DNA of 41,687 bases from NCBI GenBank assembly GCA_021820975.1, contig JAKADA010000017.1, forward strand, positions 1 through 41,687, given 5' to 3'. This document shows positions 7,643-16,612 of the stretch, one piece after another. The translations under genes were made by a program, and so were the position numbers. Position 1 is the first letter of the stretch, and each line of letters starts with the position of its first letter. Source of the DNA: Bacillota bacterium (GTDB lineage: Bacteria > Bacillota > Bacilli > Alicyclobacillales > SLC66). The notes under the pieces are model-generated. The model did not search any database and was not told the DNA's origin. It worked only from the letters and a program-made list of their open reading frames with translations.

Positions 7643-8968
7643 TTGTTATGGATTATTTTATTAATTAGTCTTTTGCAGCTTGTCTTGCTTGTCTTCTTGC
7701 TGACAAGACAAAATAGCACTCGCAAGACGGTACATCTTCTTGAACAAGTATCGGCATTGTCCAAAGCGCAAGAGCGCCTTGACGCCATGTTATCAACGCA
7801 AGCAACTCAGTTGCGCGAGGAAATTCATCGCACTGCGCAAATGGGACGTGAAGACTTACATACGAACTTAGTGAGATTTGGCGAACTGACGAAAAGATCA
7901 GTTCAAGATTTGGGATTGCAGCAAAAAAACCTGCTGGATACTTTTTCGAAGCAATTGGTTGATCTTACGAGTATGAATGAAAATAAGTTAAATGCCGTGC
8001 GAGATACCGTAGAAAAACGCCTACACTTACTTCAACAAGATAATGCGAGCAAACTGGAAGTCATGCGACAAACTGTGGATGAAAAATTGCATGCGACACT
8101 CGAAAAGCGCTTAGGTGAATCGTTTGCTCTTGTGAGTGAACGACTTGAACTTGTCCACAAAGGGCTTGGAGAAATGCAATCCCTTGCTAGCGGTGTAGGG
8201 GATTTAAAACGCGTGTTATCCAACGTGAAAACGCGGGGTACTCTTGGGGAAATGCAACTGGAAAACATCCTCGAACAGATTCTAACACATGAACAATATG
8301 AGAAAAACATTGCCACAAAGTCCCGTAGCAATGATCGAGTTGAATTTGCCATTCGTTTACCTGGACATGGGGATGATGTGATGCAAAGCGTACTCTTACC
8401 CATCGATGCCAAGTTTCCTTTAGAAGATTATCAACGACTCGTAGAAGCGAGGGAGCAAGGAGACAGTGATCGTGCCCTTGAAGCCGCAAAGTCGCTTGAT
8501 GCTAGAATTAAGCAAGAAGCACGTTCAATCAGTGATAAGTACCTAGATCCGCCATTAACGACCGACTTTGCCCTATTATTTTTACCCGTTGAAGGCCTTT
8601 TTGCTGAGGTGCTGAGCCGCCCTGGATTGTGGGAGTCGGTACAGCGAGATTATCGTGTCGTTATCACTGGACCTACGACGATCACCGCATTTTTGAATAG
8701 CCTTACCATGGGATTTAGGACGCTCGCTGTGCAAAAACGATCGAGTGAAGTCTGGCAATTGCTCGGTGCGGTAAAAACGGAGTTTGGACGATTTGGTGAA
8801 GCGCTTGAAAAAACGCAAAAAAAACTGCAAGAGGCAAGCAACACGATGGAGGCTGCCTCTACGCGATCACGTGTTATGATGAAAAAACTTAAATCTGTTG
8901 AAGCTTTGTCCGATTTCGAAACACAGCGCATGCTACCTCTCGATGAGACGGTCGATTTGGATGGATGA
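7643..8968 (+). CDS. rmuC: DNA recombination protein RmuC
   Basis: A 441-residue protein of the RmuC family, nuclease-fold proteins that limit recombination at inverted repeats. It has an N-terminal membrane anchor (residues 1-20), a long coiled coil (about 25-190) and the conserved RmuC core (TRGTLGEMQLENILEQIL, VLLPIDAKFPLEDYQRL, FALLFLPVEGLFAEVL, VITGPTTITAFLNSL). The start is TTG 7643 with GAGGGGG eight bases upstream. The 3' end overlaps the convergent transporter gene by 36 bases. It is unrelated to the sugar operon that precedes it and is separated by a probable terminator. Confidence 0.95.
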   Translation: MLWIILLISLLQLVLLVFLLTRQNSTRKTVHLLEQVSALSKAQERLDAMLSTQATQLREEIHRTAQMGREDLHTNLVRFGELTKRSVQDLGLQQKNLLDTFSKQLVDLTSMNENKLNAVRDTVEKRLHLLQQDNASKLEVMRQTVDEKLHATLEKRLGESFALVSERLELVHKGLGEMQSLASGVGDLKRVLSNVKTRGTLGEMQLENILEQILTHEQYEKNIATKSRSNDRVEFAIRLPGHGDDVMQSVLLPIDAKFPLEDYQRLVEAREQGDSDRALEAAKSLDARIKQEARSISDKYLDPPLTTDFALLFLPVEGLFAEVLSRPGLWESVQRDYRVVITGPTTITAFLNSLTMGFRTLAVQKRSSEVWQLLGAVKTEFGRFGEALEKTQKKLQEASNTMEAASTRSRVMMKKLKSVEALSDFETQRMLPLDETVDLDG

Positions 8969-10477
8969 ATCCTCGGTCTTACCCCACTGAACAGCCATCT
9001 TCTCCTTGGTAAGCACAAAAGTGAAGACAAGAGCTAATGCGGCCGGAATGAGCGTCCATGCAAAAATATGCGAAATGGAATACGCGAGGGCATTCGAGAG
9101 TTTATTCATCACGAAAGAAGGTACATGAGCACGTAACGCAGGTGATAAGATAGCCCGCGGATCCATGTGTAAAAAGCTTGCTGGTATCTTAACACCTGAA
9201 AATGCTTTTTGGATTTGCGAAGAAAAGTCATTTTTTTGAATCGTTCCATAGATCGTAATACCGACGGCCATAGCTAATTCTCGCACGAAGTTCATCGTTG
9301 AACTGGCGCTCGCACGTTTTGAAGCATCAAAGGATTGCATGGCTCCCATACTTAAAACGGAAAAAGAGGCGCCAATGCCAAGACCTGTAATGATCATTTC
9401 CAAGGTGATTGTTAGGTGGGTAGTGTCTGGTGCAATGGTGGTTAATAGATAAATACCGAGAATAAATAAAATTCCAGATGCGAGCATCACTGTCCTATAA
9501 CTGATTTTCATCACCAGCATAGCACCCACTTGACTAGCTACAACGGATGCAAGCATCATCGGAAGGAGAATAAGTCCCGAATTTGTGGCATTGCCACCCA
9601 TCACACCTTGAATAAATAAAGGAATGAATAATACAGCGACCACATACGCCGAACTAGAAAAAAGCGCAACAAGGTTACTCCCGGTGTACAACCTATTGCG
9701 AAACATACTATAGGTAATAATAGGCTCCTTAACTCTTGCTTCGATCCATAAAAAGGCAAGCAAAAATACTGCTGCAAGTACGAATAACCCGATGATCATT
9801 GGTGAATTCCAAGCATATGACGTGCCGCCTAGTTGCAAAGCAAACATCAACATACCTACAGCCGGAACCATCGTGATCACGCCAAACCAATCGATATTCT
9901 CTTGCAGTCGAACATAGGATTCTCGGTAGCCAAGTAAAATTAACAAAAACGCTGTGATGCCGATCGGCAAATTGACGTAAAAAATCCAACGCCATGAAAG
10001 ATACTGAGTTATATAGGCGCCAAGCAGAGGACCAAAGATACTCGATAATCCAAAAACTGCACCAAATAATCCTCCGATTTTGCCGCGTTGTTCTGGTGCG
10101 ACCACATCAAAAATGATGGTGAATGCAATGGGGGCAAGCGCACCGCCACCGATACCCTGAATAGCACGATAAACAATCAATTCGGTGATGTTTTGCGCTG
10201 TTCCACTTAACATGGAACCGATGAGAAAAACGACTAACCCAAACACAAAAAAACGTTTTCGACCATAGATGTCAGAAAGCTTGCCGAAGATCGGCATTCC
10301 AGCCATTTCTGTCACCATATAAGCAGCGGTAACCCATACAAATCGATCCAATCCACCTAAATCAGCGATAATTGTGGGCATCGCAGTTGCGACGATCGTA
10401 TTATCCATTGCAGAAACGAGAATACCGAGAAGTAGCCCTATCATAACAAGTGTAAAATGTGTTTTCTTGATTGCCAG
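8933..10477 (-). CDS. MFS transporter, DHA2 (EmrB/QacA) drug efflux family
   Basis: A proton-driven efflux pump with about 14 transmembrane segments. Family motifs include AMDNTIVATAMPTI in helix 1, GKLSDIYGRKRFF (motif A) and a helix 5 motif C-like GPLLGAY. Substrates are usually lipophilic drugs or toxins. The first ATG (10444) would cut helix 1 short of its usual lead-in. An in-frame CTG at 10477 lies seven bases after a very strong AAGGGGGGT and adds LAIKKTHFTLV, the normal basic lead-in, so CTG 10477 is preferred. The gene converges on and overlaps rmuC by 36 bases. It appears monocistronic. Confidence 0.9.
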   Translation of the reverse strand: MAIKKTHFTLVMIGLLLGILVSAMDNTIVATAMPTIIADLGGLDRFVWVTAAYMVTEMAGMPIFGKLSDIYGRKRFFVFGLVVFLIGSMLSGTAQNITELIVYRAIQGIGGGALAPIAFTIIFDVVAPEQRGKIGGLFGAVFGLSSIFGPLLGAYITQYLSWRWIFYVNLPIGITAFLLILLGYRESYVRLQENIDWFGVITMVPAVGMLMFALQLGGTSYAWNSPMIIGLFVLAAVFLLAFLWIEARVKEPIITYSMFRNRLYTGSNLVALFSSSAYVVAVLFIPLFIQGVMGGNATNSGLILLPMMLASVVASQVGAMLVMKISYRTVMLASGILFILGIYLLTTIAPDTTHLTITLEMIITGLGIGASFSVLSMGAMQSFDASKRASASSTMNFVRELAMAVGITIYGTIQKNDFSSQIQKAFSGVKIPASFLHMDPRAILSPALRAHVPSFVMNKLSNALAYSISHIFAWTLIPAALALVFTFVLTKEKMAVQWGKTEDSSIQIDRLIER

Positions 10478-10631
10478 ACAATAACCCCCCTTTTCTTCAT
10501 AGCATCACTATACCAGATATTTCACGTAATTTATTCTATCTTCTTATCGCTACTGTGCGTTACTTCATATGTGTTGCATAGAGGTTATGGTACGCTACTT
10601 TTATAGCGTGTTTCTAGAAAGGGTGCGTAAC

Positions 10632-11069
10632 ATGGCTGATCTTGAATTTGAGACTCAACTTTCATGGCAAGCGACAGGAAACGATGGCAATGGTACCGTG
10701 CAATTGGGGAAAAAGGAAGTTATCTATTCGGCACCTGCAAGTATGGGTGGAAAAGGTATTGGAACATCACCCGAGGAACTGTTAATGGCGGCTGTTGCTG
10801 CATGTTATAGCGGTACTTACATGGCTTTATTAGTGAGAAAAAATTTGCCCGTAAAACGCGTCGACATCCGTGTTCAGGGTATCGTTACTGGATATCCATT
10901 GCATGCGAAGTTCGCTACATTGCGCGTTCACCCTGTGATCATCGGTGGTGATAAAGAACAGCAACCAGCGTACCAAGATGTTGCATTATTAGCTCGTGAT
11001 CGGTGCTTTATTGGTAAAACTATCGCTGGCAATGTTGCTTATGAAGTTGGAAATGCACAAATTAACTAA
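10632..11069 (+). CDS. OsmC-like peroxide-resistance protein
   Basis: A 145-residue OsmC/Ohr-family thiol peroxidase. The two family cysteines are present: the first in AACYSGTY and the second in RDRCFIGKTI. The GTSPEELLMAAVAAC segment is typical of the OsmC branch. Such proteins reduce organic or inorganic hydroperoxides in the cytoplasm. ATG 10632 has AGAAAGGG eight bases upstream; an extension to 10569 lacks a site. It is divergent from the efflux pump, with about 150 bases of shared promoter region. Confidence 0.9.
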   Translation: MADLEFETQLSWQATGNDGNGTVQLGKKEVIYSAPASMGGKGIGTSPEELLMAAVAACYSGTYMALLVRKNLPVKRVDIRVQGIVTGYPLHAKFATLRVHPVIIGGDKEQQPAYQDVALLARDRCFIGKTIAGNVAYEVGNAQIN

Positions 11070-11337
11070 TGGTCTGTAAGTTGTCAGCTACACTTTCAGG
11101 CTTTCTCCAGTTTCCTGAGTTATGCTTTATCCATCGATACATCGCGTGATCCCCCCTATTGCGCGGTGTATTTTTATGACTCGATGTAATAAAACATTAC
11201 ATATGGCGTTTGTTTTATCGACGGATTGGAATCTGTGGACAGATTGTATTGAAGATATGCTGAAGTCGCAACGGTTCAAACTTGCTTCAATCAAAAAACG
11301 AAGTTATCTTACTAAATGGATGGCATTGTACCAAAAG
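11070..11337. other. Intergenic stretch without a supported gene
   Basis: The 268 bases between the osmC-like gene and a terminator contain open frames, but none has a ribosome binding site or recognisable protein features. The longest one runs straight through the terminator at 11338. It may be an untranslated 3' region, since no other terminator follows the osmC-like gene. Confidence 0.5.
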
Positions 11338-11362
11338 ACACACGATATAGTGTGTTTTTTTT
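11338..11362 (+). terminator. Intrinsic terminator
   Basis: ACACAC (11338-11343), a GATATA loop and GTGTGT (11350-11355) are followed by a run of eight T. It insulates the LacI regulator promoter from upstream transcription. Confidence 0.85.
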
Positions 11363-11376
11363 CGGTAACGTTTTTG
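11363..11376 (+). promoter_or_regulatory. LacI-type operator, distal copy
   Basis: CGGTAACGTTTTTG with an AACGTT core. The same 14 bases recur exactly at 11454-11467, 91 bases downstream, on the other side of the promoter. Paired identical sites around a promoter fit looping by a tetrameric or paired LacI-family repressor. Confidence 0.5.
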
Positions 11377-11422
11377 AGTATGGATGAAACTGCTTGCACA
11401 GGTCTTGAATATAGATAAATAG

Positions 11423-11428
11423 TATAAT
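11423..11428 (+). promoter_or_regulatory. -10 box for the LacI regulator
   Basis: A perfect TATAAT about 90 bases before the regulator start. No good -35 sits 16-18 bases upstream; TTGCAC at 11394-11399 is too far. The promoter may be weak or activator-dependent. Confidence 0.45.
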
Positions 11429-11439
11429 AGTATGGTGTA

Positions 11440-11467
11440 TATAAACGTTTTCACGGTAACGTTTTTG
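11440..11467 (+). promoter_or_regulatory. Two adjacent LacI/cre-type operators
   Basis: TATAAACGTTTTCA (11440-11453) has a perfect AAACGTTT core and differs from the cre consensus mainly in its second position. The exact repeat CGGTAACGTTTTTG follows immediately (11454-11467). Both lie downstream of the -10 box and upstream of the regulator start, so they are good candidates for autorepression or catabolite repression. Confidence 0.55.
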
Positions 11468-11515
11468 GTCATTTTTTCTTGTAGGATTGGCTTGTTGGGA
11501 AGGGGAAATTTAGAA

Positions 11516-12541
11516 ATGGTCACAATAAAAGATGTCGCAAAAAAGGCAGGTGTTTCCGTCTCAGCTGTATCTCGAGCACTAAATAATTACACGGATATCA
11601 ACGCAAAAACAAAGGCGAAAATTTTACAAGTTGTTGAAGAGATGCATTATTATCCGAATGCTTCAGCAAGACGTTTAGTGACAAATCGATCGTATACGAT
11701 TGGTATCTTTTATCCGGCGAACGGTGGACCTGGATTACGACAACCTTTTATTGCGCACTTACTTGAAGTATTTAAGACAGCCATTGGTATGTCAGGATAT
11801 GATTTGTTGCTCTTTGGTGATGAGAAACATCCTTATGGACAGTTTAGTTTTCTTGATCGAGTCGAGCATCGCGATCTTGATGGTGTATTGCTTCTTGGAT
11901 CACCCGATGAGACGATCGATGAATTATTGGCATCCAACGTGCCTATTGTTGGCATGGATCATGTGGCTGCCGGGCAACGTGTTGGTTCTATTACATCGGA
12001 TAACCGGCGGGCGATACATGAACTCGTTCAACTTTTGAAGGCAAATGGATATAGCAAGTTTGGATTTTGCCATGGTGACTTGACATTGCCTGTAGCTATG
12101 GAACGATTACAAGGATTTTATTCAGGACTTTCTGCGGCACAAATGACGCCACGTAAAGAATGGATTTTCGATAATGCTTTTACTTTTGAAGGTGGTATAC
12201 GAGTAGCTCATCGAATCTTAGAGCTCGCACAAAAACCTGATGTAGTCATTTTTTCTGGTGATATTTCAGCGATTGGGGCGTTACAGGTTTTTTCGGAACA
12301 AAATATCCGAGTGCCTGATGATATTTCTGTTGTTGGGTTTGACGATATTGATGCTGCATCCTATGTTTACCCAAAATTAACAACCATTAAGCAAGACAAA
12401 GAGGAAATGGGCAGACTTGCAGCAGAACTTTTGGTCGATCTCATAGAAAATACAGAACGAAGTATGCCACAACATTTTGTCTTGCCTACACAATTAATTG
12501 TACGTAATACAACAAGACCATTAGTGATAAACGGATTGTAG
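11516..12541 (+). CDS. LacI-family transcriptional regulator
   Basis: A 341-residue repressor. Residues 1-50 are the LacI helix-turn-helix (TIKDVAKKAGVSVSAVSRAL, then a hinge helix with ASARRLVTNRSYTIGI). The rest is a periplasmic-binding-protein-like sugar sensor (DGVLLLGS, GFDDIDAASYVYPKLTTI). ATG 11516 follows GGGAAGGGGA; upstream in-frame codons lie in the operators. It is followed after nine bases by a beta-glucosidase gene and is the likely regulator of that gene and of itself, through the CG-centred operators upstream. The inducer is probably a beta-glucoside or a product of it (inference). Confidence 0.93.
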   Translation: MVTIKDVAKKAGVSVSAVSRALNNYTDINAKTKAKILQVVEEMHYYPNASARRLVTNRSYTIGIFYPANGGPGLRQPFIAHLLEVFKTAIGMSGYDLLLFGDEKHPYGQFSFLDRVEHRDLDGVLLLGSPDETIDELLASNVPIVGMDHVAAGQRVGSITSDNRRAIHELVQLLKANGYSKFGFCHGDLTLPVAMERLQGFYSGLSAAQMTPRKEWIFDNAFTFEGGIRVAHRILELAQKPDVVIFSGDISAIGALQVFSEQNIRVPDDISVVGFDDIDAASYVYPKLTTIKQDKEEMGRLAAELLVDLIENTERSMPQHFVLPTQLIVRNTTRPLVINGL

Positions 12542-12550
12542 GGGTGTTTT

Positions 12551-13921
12551 GTGATGAGTTCTTTTGATTTGTCAGATGAGATACTAAAGAAGCTTCCTAA
12601 GCATTTTCATTTTGGAACGGCGGCAGCGGCGTATCAGGTGGAAGGTGCTGTAAATGAAGGAGGGCGAGGACCCTCGATTTGGGATATCTTTTCAAGTACC
12701 CCTGGTAAAACACGTAACGGTGATACTGGAGCTATCAGTGTAGATCATTATCATCGCTTTACTGAAGATTTTGTTTTAATGCGTGAATTGAATATTAAGC
12801 ATTATCGTTTTTCTATCGCTTGGTCACGCTTGTTCCCCATGGGTTCTGGCCTTATTAACCAACAAGGTGTCGATTTTTACAATCGATTGCTCGATTCGAT
12901 GTTAGAAAATGGCATAACACCGATGGCGACTTTGTATCATTGGGATCTGCCTCAAGCTTTGCAGGATCTTGGTGGTTGGGAAAATCGAGATACGGTCTAT
13001 CGATTTCAAGAGTATGCTGACGCAGCATTTCGGGCGTTCGGAGATCGTGTGAAAAATTGGATCACACATAATGAACCGTGGTGTGTCAGTGTTCTTGGTA
13101 ATTTAACCGGTGAACATGCTCCAGGTTTTCATGATGCGCAAAAGGCACTAACGGTGGCACATCATGTTTTACTTTCGCATGGTCTAGCTGTGCAGACGTA
13201 CCGAGGACTTAATCAAGATGGTCAAATTGGGATAACATTGAATTTGACACCTGTGTATGCGCAAACACCGGGTTCTGATGATGACAAAGCTGTCGTGATA
13301 AATGATGTTTTTTCCAATCGGTGGTTTCTTGATCCGATCTTTAAGGCGCAGTATCCAAAAGAAATGACGCAAATTATTGGCGAGTTAAAAAATGCCATCT
13401 CTATAGATGATCTTGCTACAATTGCACAGCCGATTGACTTTCTTGGTGTCAATTATTATCAACCGCTGGTGGTTCGTTATGACGAGAATGCCGCACCCTT
13501 TTACACGGAAAATGTCACACCACAAGATCGAGTAACTAGTATGGGCTGGCCCATTTCAGGCGATGGATTGCGAGATTTGTTGCTACGTTTACAAAAAGAC
13601 TATGGGACATGTCCTTTTTATATAACGGAAAATGGTGCAGCTTATTCTGATCAATTGGAGCAAGGGCATGTCCATGATGACGAACGTGTTCATTATTTAT
13701 CGGATCATGTGTTGGCCATAGCTGAGGCAAGGGAGCAAGGTGTGGACGTACGAGGGTATTATGTCTGGTCTTTTATCGATAACTTTGAGTGGGCATGGGG
13801 ATATGATCAACGATTTGGTATCGTTTATTGTGATTATGCTACGCTACAACGATATCCTAAAGATAGCGCATGGTGGTACGCAAAGCACATTTCACGTCAT
13901 CAAAACCTCCATATGTACTAA
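12551..13921 (+). CDS. Glycoside hydrolase family 1 beta-glucosidase
   Basis: A 456-residue GH1 enzyme, normal length for the family, with no signal peptide, so cytoplasmic. The acid/base is Glu175 in THNEPW and the nucleophile is Glu360 in YITENGAA. FHFGTAAAAYQVEGA near the N-terminus and WSFIDNFEWAWGY near the C-terminus are family signatures. It hydrolyses beta-glucosides such as cellobiose; beta-galactosidase side activity is common. GTG 12551 or ATG 12554 could be the start; TAGGGGTG precedes both. It shares a transcript with the LacI regulator and ends at a strong terminator. No transporter for the substrate is adjacent. Confidence 0.93.
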   Translation: MMSSFDLSDEILKKLPKHFHFGTAAAAYQVEGAVNEGGRGPSIWDIFSSTPGKTRNGDTGAISVDHYHRFTEDFVLMRELNIKHYRFSIAWSRLFPMGSGLINQQGVDFYNRLLDSMLENGITPMATLYHWDLPQALQDLGGWENRDTVYRFQEYADAAFRAFGDRVKNWITHNEPWCVSVLGNLTGEHAPGFHDAQKALTVAHHVLLSHGLAVQTYRGLNQDGQIGITLNLTPVYAQTPGSDDDKAVVINDVFSNRWFLDPIFKAQYPKEMTQIIGELKNAISIDDLATIAQPIDFLGVNYYQPLVVRYDENAAPFYTENVTPQDRVTSMGWPISGDGLRDLLLRLQKDYGTCPFYITENGAAYSDQLEQGHVHDDERVHYLSDHVLAIAEAREQGVDVRGYYVWSFIDNFEWAWGYDQRFGIVYCDYATLQRYPKDSAWWYAKHISRHQNLHMY

Positions 13922-13950
13922 TCGTAAGTTAAAAATTTTTTTATTTTATC

Positions 13951-13982
13951 AAGAGAGACATAGCTAACGTCTCTCTTTTGTT
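13951..13982 (+). terminator. Intrinsic terminator after the beta-glucosidase gene
   Basis: AAGAGAGAC and GTCTCTCTT form a perfect nine-base stem around an ATAGCTAAC loop, followed by TTGTT. Confidence 0.85.
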
Positions 13983-14005
13983 ATAGTGAAAAGAGTTCAT
14001 CATGT

Positions 14006-15448
14006 ATGCTGGGGGTTTCTTGTGTGCTCGTTGGAGCATTTTTGTTGCAATCTGCGCTTGCTTTATCCTCTTTTCATCCCGTTCTTCAACAAAAAGTGGT
14101 ATTACGCCCATTTCCTTATCCTTATGAGGCTATGCTTGCAATTGAGTCAGATGCAGATCACGTGAATCTGCGAAAATTCAATATCATTCACGAGTTTCTT
14201 AATACAAGAATGCATACCCCGTTAGGCAAGGGTCTCGGGTTAGATATTTCCGATTCCTTTTTTTTATACAATGGTTCGAATCTTCCCGATGTCATTGATT
14301 ATAACGGCGCAAAATTATCGACGGAAATGACCTTTTTTCGTGGGATAACCCATAAGTTAGCCTATGGTCCTATCTTACTTCACTACATGCGTGTAGGATG
14401 GATTGATACGTTTCATGCCATGGGCGACTTTTCGCGTATCGATACAAAGCAGACGTTATTTTCTCGTCATCTTGCTGCCTATGCCCTGCGATATCTTGAA
14501 AAGCATGGTATTCATCTTTCCGTTATAACAGATCATGGAAATCAATCGAATGTTGATAACTTTGGTGCCTATGCGATCAATCGATTTGAGCATTATCAGC
14601 AGGGGGATAACCCGGAATCACCTTATTTTATTACGGACTTACTTCATCAAGCCGGTGTGAGATTCGTTTGGCCTGACTTATTTAGCCAAAAGTATGCTTA
14701 CTCATCCATGATCTATCCTATTCACCTTCGCGATGGACGGGAAATATGGGGATTTTGGCGATTTACAGGTACGCTTCATAAAGTCTTGAATCATCACTTG
14801 TGGCGCTATGACTGGACAGATTTGTGGAATCCTGCTGAGTTGTCTACTGAACTTTCACCCGCACGACTTTCACTGCTCGTTCACGATCACGCATATACCA
14901 TTATTGCAACACATTTGGAAGGTAATGCGAACCAAATGCCGTTATCAACAAGCGCCGTTGAGGCGTTGACACACTTATCGCATCTGCAGGATCATGGCAA
15001 AATTCTTGTGGCTCGGACAAGCCGTTTACTGCAATATAATCTTGTACATCAGTATCTTCGTTATACTACGTACCAAAAATCAGGTCGAACATGGATCAAT
15101 ATTCTCGCGGTTGCCGATCCTGTTGATGGAGCCTTTGTCCCTACACTTGACCAACTACACGGTATCACGTTTTCCGTAGTTCATCCTTTACGAACTGTTA
15201 TTTTGTTACGAGGGAAAAAAATCCTGGATGCTTTCTTAACTAAAAATAATAATTCAATTGGATTCCGATGGTATGCACCTGATACAAAAAATTATGCTGA
15301 ATGGCAGTTACCTAAGAATCATGTGCCAAGCAGGATCAAGAAAGTTAGTTATAAGCTCCTAGCTGTACTCATTGATGGATTTCTCGCTATCACGCTTATT
15401 GTGACAATTCTGTATGCAAGAAGGACGTCAAAACACCAGCATCATTAA
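14006..15448 (+). CDS. Membrane-anchored extracellular protein of unknown function
   Basis: I do not recognise the family. The 480-residue protein has an N-terminal signal-like segment (residues 2-21), a large exported region and a C-terminal transmembrane segment (about 452-472) with a basic RRTSKHQHH tail. Conserved-looking polar clusters (AIESDADH, TFHAMGDFSR, VITDHGNQSNVDNFG) recall metal-binding motifs of polysaccharide-deacetylase-like barrels, but the NodB signature is not clear. The start is uncertain: ATG 14006 has only a weak AAGAG upstream. It lies 73 bases before an LCP gene in the same direction, which suggests a role in cell-envelope polysaccharide. Confidence 0.6.
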   Translation: MLGVSCVLVGAFLLQSALALSSFHPVLQQKVVLRPFPYPYEAMLAIESDADHVNLRKFNIIHEFLNTRMHTPLGKGLGLDISDSFFLYNGSNLPDVIDYNGAKLSTEMTFFRGITHKLAYGPILLHYMRVGWIDTFHAMGDFSRIDTKQTLFSRHLAAYALRYLEKHGIHLSVITDHGNQSNVDNFGAYAINRFEHYQQGDNPESPYFITDLLHQAGVRFVWPDLFSQKYAYSSMIYPIHLRDGREIWGFWRFTGTLHKVLNHHLWRYDWTDLWNPAELSTELSPARLSLLVHDHAYTIIATHLEGNANQMPLSTSAVEALTHLSHLQDHGKILVARTSRLLQYNLVHQYLRYTTYQKSGRTWINILAVADPVDGAFVPTLDQLHGITFSVVHPLRTVILLRGKKILDAFLTKNNNSIGFRWYAPDTKNYAEWQLPKNHVPSRIKKVSYKLLAVLIDGFLAITLIVTILYARRTSKHQHH

Positions 15449-15521
15449 AGAATCTCTTGATTTTTACATAAGGTTTAGTTCATGATACTAGTGGACAAGT
15501 AACCTGGAGGCTCTAAATAGG

Positions 15522-16553
15522 ATGAATGTACCGGATGGAGACAATCAGCCATTAAGTAGTCCTAGTAAAAAAAAGCGAAATAAACGCCGACGCCGTAGGA
15601 TTTTATGGATGAGTTTGGCTAGTGCTGCAATCATCGTTGGTGGTGTTCTTGGTTCTGTCTACTATACGTTACAGCCTACCCAACATTTTCATGATCCACA
15701 TGCACTTCCAACGGTGACGATTCCTGATGCACCAGGAATAACCGCCCATGTACTTCATGCAGGTGAATTCAATTTATTACTTCTTGGCGTTGACTCAAGA
15801 ACACCAGATACACCGGCACGATCTGATTCCATTTTGTTGATTCATGCGAATATAGCTACACACGAGTTTAATGTGCTTAGTATAGCTCGTGACACAAGGG
15901 TAAATATTGCGCCTTACGGATTGACAAAGATAACGCATGCTAATTATTTAGGGGACTTGAAGGGCGGACGCCTGCAAGGTATCAAAGAGGCAAGTCAGGC
16001 TGTTAGTAATTTAACAGGGTTATCTATCAATTATTACGCAGAAACGAATCATTTTGGCTTACAAAACCTCGTTGATGCCATAGGTGGCGTGACGGTGAAT
16101 GTGCCTTTTGCTGTGCCAATCATTAATGCTTGGTACCCTTCATTGAATGGAAAGACGATTCCTCAAGGAACGCAGCATCTTGATGGGGAAATGGCAACTG
16201 AATTGGTGCATCAAAGGGAACTTTTGCCTAACGGTGATTTTAGTCGACAACAATTGCAGGAAGATTTGTTGCTAAGCATTGCGAAGAAGATGGAGAAACC
16301 ACAAAATTGGGGGATGATTCCTAGCTTCATCAATGCTTTGCCGAAGTTTCTAACAGCAAGTAATTTGAGTACGTCCGATATGATGAGTTTAGCTTTAGCC
16401 TTGCATGGTTTTAAACGTAGCGATGTTCATTACTATCAAGTGCCTGGATCATCGCTATATGCTATGGATCCCATCGTAGGGCAGACCTTATATTATTGGA
16501 ACCCTGACATGACAGCACTTAATCAGATCATCGCGAAGCATTTTGTAAACTAA
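15522..16553 (+). CDS. LytR-CpsA-Psr (LCP) family protein
   Basis: LCP enzymes transfer lipid-linked teichoic acid or capsular polymers onto peptidoglycan. This 343-residue protein has a basic cytoplasmic N-terminus (KKKRNKRRRRR), one transmembrane anchor (about residues 28-50) and the LCP domain: LLLLGVDSR, RSDSILLIH, VLSIARDTRV with its pyrophosphate-binding arginines, HANYLGDLKGG and GLQNLVDAIGGVTVNVPF. ATG 15522 follows CTGGAGG. The gene supports a Gram-positive envelope. It is followed by a strong bidirectional terminator. It could attach the glycan whose synthesis genes lie further right, but nothing in the sequence proves that. Confidence 0.93.
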   Translation: MNVPDGDNQPLSSPSKKKRNKRRRRRILWMSLASAAIIVGGVLGSVYYTLQPTQHFHDPHALPTVTIPDAPGITAHVLHAGEFNLLLLGVDSRTPDTPARSDSILLIHANIATHEFNVLSIARDTRVNIAPYGLTKITHANYLGDLKGGRLQGIKEASQAVSNLTGLSINYYAETNHFGLQNLVDAIGGVTVNVPFAVPIINAWYPSLNGKTIPQGTQHLDGEMATELVHQRELLPNGDFSRQQLQEDLLLSIAKKMEKPQNWGMIPSFINALPKFLTASNLSTSDMMSLALALHGFKRSDVHYYQVPGSSLYAMDPIVGQTLYYWNPDMTALNQIIAKHFVN

Positions 16554-16572
16554 ATATGATTTCGAGATCAAG

Positions 16573-16608
16573 AAAAAGGCCGTTGTTTTTATAAACAACG
16601 GCCTTTTT
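16573..16608. terminator. Bidirectional terminator between convergent genes
   Basis: AAAAAGGCCGTTGTTT and its exact complement AAACAACGGCCTTTTT enclose a short TTATA loop, giving T-runs on both strands. It serves the LCP gene (plus) and the sorted-protein gene at 16613 (minus). Confidence 0.92.
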
Positions 16609-16612
16609 GTGC

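Noticed and set aside
11122-11418. 98-residue open frame before the LacI regulator
   Set aside because: It has no ribosome site, unusual composition, and runs through a strong terminator and into the operator and promoter region.
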